12,966 nt of DNA. Origin: Myxococcales bacterium. GTDB taxonomy: Bacteria > Myxococcota > Myxococcia > Myxococcales > Anaeromyxobacteraceae. A program made the position numbers and the translations under genes. The stretch spans positions 1 to 12,966 of the forward strand of contig JAJYHA010000303.1 in the NCBI GenBank assembly GCA_021784995.1. The letters are read 5' to 3'. Position 1 is the stretch's first letter. The number at the start of each line of letters is the position of its first letter. Under the pieces are notes generated by a model that ran no database searches, was not told where the DNA came from, and saw nothing but the letters and a program-made list of their open reading frames with translations. Positions 1 through 6,243 of the stretch are shown piece by piece.

Positions 1-410
1 GTGTTGGAGATCCCGTAGTCGCTGTCGGTCCCCCAGAACACGTTCCCGCCCAGCGTCAGCGCGAAGGCGTCGTTGATGCCGAGGTCGATCTCGGCGTTGA
101 CGTTGGGCCACGCGTAACCGGTCCCGTAGAAGCTCCCGCACCCGTAGTACGAGCTCACCCCGGTCAGCCAGCAGTCGTAACCGTCGCTCGCGAAGGCGAG
201 GCCCCCCTGCACGCGCACCGCGTTGGTGGGCGCGGCCGCCTCGGACCGGAACTCGTACGGCGCGCGGCCGTACGGCGGCGGCCGGAGCGTCGCGGGAGGA
301 GGGGGCGGGAGGTAGGAGGGAGGGGGCGGCGGCGCCTGGTCGTACTGCGCCATGGCCGGGACCGCTCCCAGGGCGAGCATCATCAGGGTGATCGCGCGCG
401 CCGTCTTCAT
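1..410 (-). CDS. Secreted proline-rich, possibly outer-membrane beta-barrel protein (N-terminal part, runs off window)
   Basis: This reading frame begins at an ATG at 408-410 and stays open to the window edge, so 136 codons are visible and the C-terminus is missing. Residues 1-21 form a clear signal peptide: a lysine near the start, a hydrophobic core (ITLMMLALGAVP) and an AMA cleavage site before QYDQ. Two runs of five prolines follow (residues 27-31 and 35-39) and resemble a periplasmic linker. The remainder (about 65-136) is rich in Gly, Tyr, Trp, Asn and alternating hydrophobic residues, as in beta-strands of outer-membrane proteins, and carries two cysteines (C80, C91). A GGAG lies about eight bases upstream of the ATG. 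I do not recognise a specific family. Secretion is well supported; the beta-barrel idea is inference from composition. The gene follows the alcohol dehydrogenase on the same strand but is separated by a hairpin and its own putative promoter. Confidence 0.8.
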   Translation of the reverse strand, partial: MKTARAITLMMLALGAVPAMAQYDQAPPPPPSYLPPPPPATLRPPPYGRAPYEFRSEAAAPTNAVRVQGGLAFASDGYDCWLTGVSSYYGCGSFYGTGYAWPNVNAEIDLGINDAFALTLGGNVFWGTDSDYGISN

Positions 411-446
411 CGAGTCCGCTCCGCGTCGGGGTGTGTCGTCCACACC

Positions 447-452
447 CTTATA
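447..452 (-). promoter_or_regulatory. Possible -10 element of the secreted-protein gene, overlapping an inverted repeat
   Basis: Read on the minus strand this is TATAAG, an AT-rich island in an otherwise GC-rich gap, 36 bases before the secreted-protein start codon. No good -35 hexamer lies at the expected spacing. A perfect 7-base inverted repeat (GGGTGTG at 429-435, CACACCC at 441-447, 5-base spacer) begins at the edge of this hexamer and covers the expected transcription start. It could be an operator or a 5' leader hairpin. This is a prediction from position and sequence only. Confidence 0.3.
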
Positions 453-503
453 AACCCGGGACGGCCTCGAAGGCTGCGCCACGAGCGCCACGGCCGGAGC
501 GCG

Positions 504-533
504 GGGACGGAGGCCGGAGCGGCGCTCCGTCCC
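504..533 (-). terminator. Terminator-like hairpin after the alcohol dehydrogenase gene
   Basis: Perfect 9-base arms, GGGACGGAG at 504-512 and CTCCGTCCC at 525-533, start ten bases beyond the dehydrogenase stop codon. Three further pairs (513-515 with 521-523) form if G524 is bulged, leaving a small GGAGC loop. The position is what one expects of an intrinsic terminator for the leftward-transcribed dehydrogenase. No T-run follows the stem on the minus strand, so it may instead act with Rho or protect the 3' end of the mRNA. Confidence 0.5.
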
Positions 534-542
534 GACGCGCCC

Positions 543-1586
543 TCACAGGGTCTTGATGTCGATCACGAAGCGGTACTTCACGTCCCCGCGCACCGTCCGG
601 TCATAGGCCTCGTCGATGCGCGCCGCAGGGATCACCTCGACGTCCGACGTGATCCCGTGCCGTGCGCAGAAGTCGAGCATCTCCTGCGTCTCGGCGATGC
701 CGCCGATGAGGGAGCCGCTCAGGCTGCGGCGACCACGGATGACGGAGAACGCGTTGACGGGCGTCGGCGCCGGCGGAACCCCGAGCAGCACCATCGTGCC
801 GTCGATCGCCAGCATGCCCAGGTACCTGTCGTAGTCGTGCGGGGCCGAGATGGTGTCGATGATGAGGTCGAAGTGGTCCGCCAGGCGCTGGAAGGTCCCC
901 TCGTCCCGCGTCAGCGCGAAGTGGTGCGCCCCGAGCCGCCGGGCGTCCGCCTCCTTCGACGGCGAGGTGCTCAGCATCGTGACCTCGGCGCCCATGGCGG
1001 CGGCCAGCTTCACCGCCATGTGGCCGAGGCCGCCGAGGCCCACCACGCCGACGCGATCGCCCTTCTCGGTGTTCCAGTGCCGGAGCGGGGAGTAGGTGGT
1101 GATGCCGGCGCAGAGCAGCGGCGCCGTCCCGGCCAGATCGGCGCCGGGCGCGATGCGGAGAACGAAGGCCTCGTCGACGACGATGTCGGTCGCGTAGCCG
1201 CCGAAGGTGGGGGTGACGCGGTCCATCTCGGTGCCGTTGTACGTGAAGGCGGCGCCCTTCCGGCAGAACTGCTCCAGGTCCCGGCGGCAGGCGTCGCACG
1301 AGCGACAGGAGTCCACCATGCAGCCGACGCCGGCGAGCTCCCCCTCCTTGAGCTTCCGGACCTCGGCCCCCACCCGCTTCACGCGCCCGACGATCTCGTG
1401 GCCGGGCACCATGGGGTAGAGGGAGTTCCCCCATTCGTTCCGGACCTGGTGGATGTCGGAGTGGCAGATCCCGCAATAGGCGATGGCGATCTCGACGTCG
1501 CGCGGCCCCACCTCGCGGCGTGCGATCTCGAACGGCGCGACGGGGCTGCCTGCGGATTTGGCGGCGTAGGCTCTGGTCATTTTCAT
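543..1586 (-). CDS. Zinc-dependent alcohol dehydrogenase, YahK/cinnamyl-alcohol-dehydrogenase-like
   Basis: Medium-chain dehydrogenase of 347 aa that would interconvert alcohols and aldehydes in the cytoplasm with a nicotinamide cofactor. Catalytic zinc ligands are C41 (in CGICHSD), H63 with E64 (GHE) and C159. The structural zinc site is C94, C97, C100 and C108. The Rossmann glycine motif GLGGLG is at 183-188. The STSPSK that follows, with no acidic residue at the end of strand two, fits NADPH preference as in YahK-type enzymes. The NGTEMDRVTPTFGGYA stretch is also typical of that subgroup. I chose the ATG at 1584-1586 (MKMTRAYAAK) because homology begins there; the frame stays open 31 codons upstream with Arg-rich sequence unlike the family. 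The ATG at 1578-1580 is an alternative, and neither has a clear Shine-Dalgarno. The gene is monocistronic by layout, divergent from the hemerythrin gene. The physiological substrate is unknown. Confidence 0.93.
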   Translation of the reverse strand: MKMTRAYAAKSAGSPVAPFEIARREVGPRDVEIAIAYCGICHSDIHQVRNEWGNSLYPMVPGHEIVGRVKRVGAEVRKLKEGELAGVGCMVDSCRSCDACRRDLEQFCRKGAAFTYNGTEMDRVTPTFGGYATDIVVDEAFVLRIAPGADLAGTAPLLCAGITTYSPLRHWNTEKGDRVGVVGLGGLGHMAVKLAAAMGAEVTMLSTSPSKEADARRLGAHHFALTRDEGTFQRLADHFDLIIDTISAPHDYDRYLGMLAIDGTMVLLGVPPAPTPVNAFSVIRGRRSLSGSLIGGIAETQEMLDFCARHGITSDVEVIPAARIDEAYDRTVRGDVKYRFVIDIKTL

Positions 1587-1669
1587 GGCCCGAACGTAAC
1601 GCGACGCGGCACGCCTCGCCAGCCGCATTCGGCCGCCCGGGAGCGCGTCGCGTTCGGTCGGCCTCCCCG

Positions 1670-1688
1670 GGTGATTCACCTTTGGTGA
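1670..1688. repeat. Three alternating GGTGA/TCACC half-sites in the divergent intergenic region
   Basis: The sequence reads GGTGA-T-TCACC-TTT-GGTGA, so the middle TCACC can form an inverted repeat with either neighbour. It lies about 80 bases from both start codons, between the divergently transcribed dehydrogenase (1586) and hemerythrin (1769) genes. Position and symmetry suggest a regulator binding site. No regulator gene is in the window, so this stays a suggestion. Confidence 0.35.
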
Positions 1689-1745
1689 TGTCGTGTCCCG
1701 TGAGGAGGGGACGCCCCATCCGTGCGGCGCGCCGGGGGCCGGGGT

Positions 1746-1751
1746 TACAAT
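1746..1751 (+). promoter_or_regulatory. Possible -10 element of the hemerythrin gene
   Basis: TACAAT differs from the TATAAT consensus at one position and lies 17 bases before the hemerythrin ATG, which would give a leader of roughly 10 bases. The expected -35 position holds only GC-rich sequence, so an alternative sigma factor or chance cannot be excluded. Confidence 0.3.
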
Positions 1752-1768
1752 CGCGTGACGAGGGACGG

Positions 1769-2248
1769 ATGGCGGTCGTGGACCTGGATTCGCTTCCGCG
1801 GGTGGCGCTCGGCTTCATGGACGCCGACCACCGCGAAGAGGCGCGGCTCCTGAACGAGCTCGCGGACGCGGTGGCGGACCACCGCGCCGGCCGCCTCCCC
1901 GCCACCGACGTGCTCGCCCGCTACGAGGCGCTCGACGCGCACACCCGGGCCCACTTCGCCCGCGAGGAGGCCGCCATGCAGCGGGCCGGCTTCCCGCCCT
2001 ATCCGGTGCACAAGGCCGAGCACGATCACGTGCTGGCGGAGATGGCGGACGAGGGGCGACGCTTCCGCAAGCGCGGCGACCGCGAGCGGCTGTGGGCCTA
2101 CGTCTCGCAGGCGGTGCCGTCGTGGCTGGCCGGCCACATCGGCTCCATGGACCTCGTGACCGCCCGGTTCATCGCGCTGCACGACGCCGGCGAGCCGGGC
2201 CGGGACCGTCCTCCAGGAGGCAAGCCCCAGCCGCCCAGGCGCCGATAG
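1769..2248 (+). CDS. Bacteriohemerythrin-like oxygen-binding protein
   Basis: A 159-aa protein with the complete seven-ligand di-iron set of hemerythrins: H21, then H62-x3-E66, H81-x3-H85 and H123-x4-D128. These lie on the four helices of the usual bundle (roughly residues 15-38, 45-71, 79-102 and 107-137). Spacing matches single-domain bacteriohemerythrins, which reversibly bind O2 and may store, deliver or scavenge it in the cytoplasm. The C-terminal tail (about 140-159) is rich in Gly, Pro and Arg and probably disordered. The ATG at 1769 is preceded by GAGGGACGG. The frame is open further upstream, but that extension overlaps the dehydrogenase gene and lacks family similarity. No signalling domain is fused. 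The gene is divergent from the dehydrogenase and convergent with the amidase, so it is transcribed alone. Confidence 0.9.
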   Translation: MAVVDLDSLPRVALGFMDADHREEARLLNELADAVADHRAGRLPATDVLARYEALDAHTRAHFAREEAAMQRAGFPPYPVHKAEHDHVLAEMADEGRRFRKRGDRERLWAYVSQAVPSWLAGHIGSMDLVTARFIALHDAGEPGRDRPPGGKPQPPRRR

Positions 2249-2291
2249 TCCTTGCGCGGAGTCTGCTCTCGCGGGCAACGCCCTCGCCGGA

Positions 2292-2310
2292 GGCCCCGGT
2301 GCGCCGGGCC
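2292..2310. terminator. Hairpin between convergent hemerythrin and amidase genes
   Basis: The 65-base gap between the convergent stop codons (2246-2248 and 2314-2316) contains GGC-C-CCGG-TGCG-CCGG-GCC, a 7-base-pair stem with one bulged C and a 4-base loop. Being symmetric it could serve both genes. Neither strand has a T-run after it, so the terminator call is weak and rests on its position. Confidence 0.3.
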
Positions 2311-2313
2311 GGA

Positions 2314-3582
2314 TCAGGGGCGCAGCTGCGCCGCGATCCACCCGGCCGCCGAGAGGAGCTCCCCGTCTCGTCCGCCGACGCCGACCAGCTGCACCCCGAG
2401 CGGGAGGCCGGCGGGCCCCGACGTGACGGGCACGTGCACGCAGGGCGCGTGGAGCAGCGTCCAGATGCGGTTGAAGGCCGGATCGCCGGTGGCCTCGAGG
2501 CCCGCGGGGGCCTCGCCGGGGGTGCTCGGCGTGAGGAGCACGTCCACCCGCTCGAGGAGCGCCGAGAAGGTGCGCCGGCAGGCGGCGGCCCGCGCCAGGC
2601 CCTGGGCGTACGCCTCGGCGGAGGTGGCCTCTCCCGCCGCCACGAGCCCGCGGAGCTGCTCGCTGAGCTGGTCGCGGTGCCCCTCGCGCGCGAGGGACCG
2701 CGCCGCCTCCACCGCCATGATGGTGGCCTGCACGTCCGGCAGGCCGGTGAACGCGGGGGGGAGCTCCAGCTCCTGCACCTGCGCGCCGGCCCGGGCGAGA
2801 CGCTCCGCCGCCGCCTCCACCACCCGCTGCGCCTCGGGCGTGGCGCGCGGCCACTGCTCCGTCCGGCAGAGCCCGACGCGCGGCGGATCGGCCCGGTCCG
2901 GGACGGCCAGGGCCGCGCCCATGGCGCCCGCGAGGAGCGGCAGGTCCTCCAGGGCGCGGACGAAGAGGCCGAGCGTGTCGAGCGACGGCGAGAGGGGGAA
3001 GACGCCCTCCATCGGGAGGAGCCCGAAGGTCGGCTTCCACCCGAAGACGCCGCAGAAGGAGGCGGGTCGGATGACCGAGCCGGCGGTCTGCGTGCCGAGC
3101 GCCGCCGGGACCATCGCGTCCGCGACGGCGGCGGCCGAGCCGCTCGAGGAGCCGCCCGGCGTGTGCGCCGGGTCGTGCGGGTTGCGGGTCTTGCCCGGCG
3201 TGTAGACCGCGAACTCGGTGGTCACGGTCTTGCCCAGGATGACGGCGCCGCTGGCGCGCAGCGCGGCCACGCAGGCCGCGTCCACGGCGGGACGCCGCCC
3301 ACGGTGGATGGGCGACCCGCGCTCGGTCGGGAGGTCCGCCGTGTCGATGATGTCCTTCACCCCCACCGGGAGGCCGCCCAGGCGTGGCCGCGGGGAGGTC
3401 GCGTCCACGCGGCGCGCCTGCGCCAGGGCCAGCTCGGGGTCGAGGTGCTCCCACGCGCGGACGCGCGGCTCGTCGGCGGCGATCCGCTCCAGGCAGGCGC
3501 GGACCAGCTCCTCGGCCGTGACGGCCCCCTGGTGCAGCAACCGCACGGCCTCGCCAGCCGGGAGCTCGTGGAGCGGCGTCAC
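2314..3582 (-). CDS. Amidase-signature family amidohydrolase (GatA-like amidase)
   Basis: A 422-aa cytoplasmic hydrolase of the amidase-signature family, which cleaves C-N bonds of amides through a Ser-cisSer-Lys triad. The triad is K76 (in GVKDIIDT), S145 (first Ser of GGSSSGS) and nucleophile S169 (in TQTAGSVIRPA). The spacings of 69 and 24 residues match those I recall for characterised members such as malonamidase E2. The protein is a little shorter than the usual 450-500 aa but complete. The GTG start at 3580-3582 shares four bases (GTGA) with the upstream M20 peptidase stop, and an N-terminal helix of the expected type begins there. It is the last gene of the eleven-gene run. True GatA is unlikely because no gatB or gatC is present. 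Family is certain; the substrate is not predictable, although the transporter context suggests an imported amide. Confidence 0.93.
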   Translation of the reverse strand: MTPLHELPAGEAVRLLHQGAVTAEELVRACLERIAADEPRVRAWEHLDPELALAQARRVDATSPRPRLGGLPVGVKDIIDTADLPTERGSPIHRGRRPAVDAACVAALRASGAVILGKTVTTEFAVYTPGKTRNPHDPAHTPGGSSSGSAAAVADAMVPAALGTQTAGSVIRPASFCGVFGWKPTFGLLPMEGVFPLSPSLDTLGLFVRALEDLPLLAGAMGAALAVPDRADPPRVGLCRTEQWPRATPEAQRVVEAAAERLARAGAQVQELELPPAFTGLPDVQATIMAVEAARSLAREGHRDQLSEQLRGLVAAGEATSAEAYAQGLARAAACRRTFSALLERVDVLLTPSTPGEAPAGLEATGDPAFNRIWTLLHAPCVHVPVTSGPAGLPLGVQLVGVGGRDGELLSAAGWIAAQLRP

Positions 3583-4700
3583 GCGCGCCCCCAGCAGCCG
3601 GCGAGCTCGCAGTAGAGCTCGACCGCGGCGCGGATGCGGGAGACCCGGCAGTGCTCGTCGGTCTGGTGGCACTGCGCCAGCTCGCCGGGACCGAGGATGA
3701 CGGTGGGCACGCCGCCGAGCGCGGGCGTCAGCACGCTGGCGTCGGTGAAGTAGGGCGCGGCGCGCCCGGCCGGCCGGCGGCCCTCGCGCGCCGCCGCGGC
3801 GTCGAGCACCTGCAGGACCCAGGGATCGTCGGCCGGGGTCCGCAGCGCCCCCACGTCCATGACGGTCGCCAGCTCGACGTCGGGGCCGAGCACGCGCGCG
3901 AGGGCGGCGCGGACCTCCTCGTTCCGCTGCGCCGGGACGGTGCGGACGTCGATCCCGATCGTCGCCTCGTCCGGGACCGAGTTCACGTTGAGCCCGCCGT
4001 GGAGCGTGCCCACGTTCAGCGTCGGGCTGCCGAGCAGCGGATCGGGCGCGACGTCGAAGCGGTGCTCCTCCAGGCGGCACACCGCGCGCGCGGCCCGGTA
4101 GAGCGCGTTGACGCCGCGCTCCGGCATCGAGCCGTGCGCCGTCACGCCCCGGGTCCGGGCGCGGAGCCAGAGCGCGCCCTTGTGCCCCACCAGCGGCTCG
4201 TTCCCGGTCGGCTCGGCGACCACCATGGCGCCGGCCGTCCCGAGCGCGCCCGCCGTGCGCGCCAGGTGCGCCGAGCCCTCGCAGCCGGTCTCCTCGCCGG
4301 CGACCAGCACCAGGAGGAGATCGGTGGAGGGCGCGGTCCGGGCGGTCTCGAGCGCGGCCACGACCAGGGCCGCCACGCCGCTCTTCATGTCGCTGGCGCC
4401 GCGGCCGTAGAGGAGATCGCCGTCCAGCTCTCCCGCGAACGGGTCCCGCGACCAGCGCGCGGCGCCGAGCGGGACGGTGTCGAGGTGCCCGGCGAAGCAG
4501 AGCGCAGGCCGCGCGCCGGCGCCGGAGCGCGCCACCAGGCTCGTGCGGCCGGGCGCGAACTCGTGCCGCGCGACGCCGAAGCCGCCCGCCTCCAGCAGGC
4601 CCGCCAGGTGGAGCGCGCAGTCGCGCTCGACGCTGGTCGGGTTGATGGTGTCGAAGCGCAGCAGGGCCCGCGTCAGCTCGACGGCGTCGATGGTGCTCAC
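3579..4700 (-). CDS. M20 family metallopeptidase/deacylase (ArgE/DapE/ACY1-like)
   Basis: A 373-aa di-zinc hydrolase of the family that removes acyl groups from N-acyl amino acids or cleaves small peptides. Visible active-site residues are H72 and D74 (GHLDTVP), bridging D104 (GASDMKSG), general base E136 with ligand E137 (AGEETG), E163 (AEPT) and H345 (CHQTDEH). The catalytic domain is split by a dimerisation domain at about 175-285, marked by TAHGSMPERGVNAL and the NVNSVPDEA stretch. There is no signal peptide, so it acts in the cytoplasm. It starts with GTG at 4698-4700, sharing GTGA with the end of livF, and its own stop shares GTGA with the amidase start. This coupling ties it to import by the second transporter. 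It may be a desuccinylase, deacetylase, carbamoylase or dipeptidase; the sequence alone does not decide. Confidence 0.92.
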   Translation of the reverse strand: MSTIDAVELTRALLRFDTINPTSVERDCALHLAGLLEAGGFGVARHEFAPGRTSLVARSGAGARPALCFAGHLDTVPLGAARWSRDPFAGELDGDLLYGRGASDMKSGVAALVVAALETARTAPSTDLLLVLVAGEETGCEGSAHLARTAGALGTAGAMVVAEPTGNEPLVGHKGALWLRARTRGVTAHGSMPERGVNALYRAARAVCRLEEHRFDVAPDPLLGSPTLNVGTLHGGLNVNSVPDEATIGIDVRTVPAQRNEEVRAALARVLGPDVELATVMDVGALRTPADDPWVLQVLDAAAAREGRRPAGRAAPYFTDASVLTPALGGVPTVILGPGELAQCHQTDEHCRVSRIRAAVELYCELAGCWGRA

Positions 4701-5440
4701 GATGGTCTGCCCTCCGCGTCCCCGAAGTAGGCCCGGTGCACCTGCTCGTCGGCGAGGAGCTCCGCCGCGGTGCCGCCGGTGACCACGCGACCCTTCGAGA
4801 GGACGTAGCCGTGGTGGGCGATGGCCAGCGTCTGCCGCACGTTCTGCTCCACCAGGAAGATGGTGATGCCCTGCTCGTTGACGCGCTGGAGCACCGCGAA
4901 GTTCTCCTTCACGAAGCGCGGCGACAGCCCCAGGGAGGGCTCGTCGACGAGGAGCAGCCGCGGTGCACCCATGAGTCCGCGCCCGATCGAGACCATCGCC
5001 TGCTCGCCGCCCGACATCGTGCCGGCGATCTGCGCGCGCCGCTCCGCCAGCCGGGGGAAGGTCGCGAACACCTGCTCCATGCGCGCCCCCACCACCCGCG
5101 GGTCCCGCTCCAGGTAGGCGCCGAGCGCCAGGTTCTCGGCCACCGTCAGCCGCGGGAAGACCTTGCGCCCCTCCGGGATGCAGGCCACGCCCAGCGCCAC
5201 CACGCGGTGGGTGGGCAGCCCGGTGAGCACCTGGCCGTCCAGCGTGATGCTGCCCTGCCGCGGCGGGGTGAGCCCCAGGATGGACCGGACCAGGGTGCTC
5301 TTCCCGGAGCCGTTCGAGCCGAGCAGGCAGGTGATCTTGCCCGCCGCCGCGGTGAGGGTGACGTCCTCGAGCACGTCCGCCCGGTCGTACGCGGTGCGCA
5401 CGCCCTGGATCCGCAGCTCTCCCTGGGCCGGCGCCGTCAC
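4697..5440 (-). CDS. livF: HAAT-type ABC transporter ATP-binding protein LivF (second cassette)
   Basis: A 247-aa ATPase subunit that powers the LivH/LivM permease of the second cassette at the cytoplasmic face. Walker A is GSNGSGKST (41-49), the signature is MSGGEQ (142-147), and Walker B is LLLVDE (162-167). The following PSLGLSP and the VEQN at 197-200 are typical of LivF rather than LivG; Q199 stands where most ABC ATPases have the H-switch histidine. Length is close to the usual 233-240 aa. The start is GTG at 5438-5440, overlapping the livG stop by four bases, and the stop overlaps the M20 gene in the same way. The Q-for-H exchange is normal for this family and is not a sign of decay. 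Confidence 0.93.
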   Translation of the reverse strand: MTAPAQGELRIQGVRTAYDRADVLEDVTLTAAAGKITCLLGSNGSGKSTLVRSILGLTPPRQGSITLDGQVLTGLPTHRVVALGVACIPEGRKVFPRLTVAENLALGAYLERDPRVVGARMEQVFATFPRLAERRAQIAGTMSGGEQAMVSIGRGLMGAPRLLLVDEPSLGLSPRFVKENFAVLQRVNEQGITIFLVEQNVRQTLAIAHHGYVLSKGRVVTGGTAAELLADEQVHRAYFGDAEGRPS

Positions 5441-6243
5441 GCCACCCCCAGGTAGGCCTGCTGCACCTGCGGGTCGGCCGCGATCTCCGCGTAGGTCCCC
5501 TCGCACAGCTTCTTGCCGTAGTTGAGCACGATGCAGCGATCGGTCACGCGCTCGATGACCGACATCTCGTGCTCGATGAGGATGATGGTGAGGTCGCCGA
5601 AGCGGCGCCGCACCTCCAGGATGTCGTCCATGAGCCGCGACGTCTCCTCGTGGGTCATGCCGGCCGAGGGCTCGTCGAGCAGCAGCAGCCGGGGGCGGCT
5701 CACCAGCGCCCGGCAGATCTCGATCCGCCGGCGATCGATCATGGGGACGCCCGCCACCACGTCGAACATGCGCTCCGCGAGCGGCGCGTCGAAGGTGCGC
5801 AGCAGCTCGTGCGTGAGCGCCCGCGCCTCCTCGAACTGGCGCCGCAGGGCGGCGCGGCGCAGCACGTTGAAGCGCAGGCCGTGCGCGAGGTGCCGGTGAT
5901 TCCCCAGCATGACGTTGTCGAAGACGGTGAGGGGGAGGCAGAGCCGCGACCGCTGGAAGGTGCGGGTGATGCCGGCCCGGTAGACCTCCTGCGGCGACGC
6001 GCCGGTGACGCGGGCCCCGCCGAACAGGATCTCGCCCTCGCTGGGCGGGTAGATCCCGGTGAGCACGTTGAAGAAGGTGGTCTTCCCCGACCCGTTGGGC
6101 CCGATGAGGCCCAGGATGCGCCCCCGCTCCAGCTCGAAGGTGAAGCGGTCGAGCGCGGTGAGGCCGCCGAAGCGCCGCGTCAGCTCCCGGCACGCGAGCA
6201 CCGCGGCCTCGCCCGGCGCCGCGCCCTCCGCCCCGCCGGTCAC
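5437..6243 (-). CDS. livG: HAAT-type ABC transporter ATP-binding protein LivG with atypical C-loop (second cassette)
   Basis: A 268-aa ATPase partner of LivF. Walker A is GPNGSGKTT (48-56), the Q-loop lies in RTFQRSR (94-100), Walker B is LLLLDE (186-191), and the H-switch is H225 in IEHEM. LivG hallmarks are the long insert after the Q-loop and the LNYGKKLCEG ending. Oddly, where LivG has LSYGQQRRLEI this protein reads VPMIDRRRIEI (residues 166 onward), so the Ser, Gly and Gln of the ABC signature are all absent. The codons are intact and alignment continues on both sides, so this is not a frameshift. The GTG start at 6241-6243 overlaps the livM stop (GTGA). The N-terminus (about 1-14) is a poorly conserved Gly/Ala stretch. 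Function as a LivG subunit is very likely; this may be a natural subfamily with a degenerate site. Confidence 0.92.
   Translation of the reverse strand: MTGGAEGAAPGEAAVLACRELTRRFGGLTALDRFTFELERGRILGLIGPNGSGKTTFFNVLTGIYPPSEGEILFGGARVTGASPQEVYRAGITRTFQRSRLCLPLTVFDNVMLGNHRHLAHGLRFNVLRRAALRRQFEEARALTHELLRTFDAPLAERMFDVVAGVPMIDRRRIEICRALVSRPRLLLLDEPSAGMTHEETSRLMDDILEVRRRFGDLTIILIEHEMSVIERVTDRCIVLNYGKKLCEGTYAEIAADPQVQQAYLGVA

Noticed and set aside
1587..1679. N-terminal extension of the alcohol dehydrogenase
   Set aside because: The frame is open upstream to a GTG at 1677-1679, but the 31 extra residues are Arg-rich, unlike the family, and would cover the intergenic repeat.
1520..1768. Longer hemerythrin starting inside the dehydrogenase gene
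   Set aside because: The extra 83 residues are a shadow of the opposite-strand gene. The hemerythrin fold is complete from the ATG at 1769.
2314..3582. Glutamyl-tRNA(Gln) amidotransferase subunit GatA
   Set aside because: The signature triad fits, but no gatB or gatC is nearby and the gene ends a transporter operon, so a general amidase is more likely.
2092..3615. Plus-strand open frame of about 500 codons opposite the amidase
   Set aside because: It overlaps the end of hemerythrin and the whole amidase, has Arg/Gly/Ala-rich translation and no recognisable motif. The amidase triad on the other strand is decisive.
5731..5748. Frameshift or sequencing error as the cause of the missing LivG signature
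   Set aside because: The residues immediately before and after stay in frame and align with LivG, and the other LivG also lacks the motif, so local substitution is more likely than an error.
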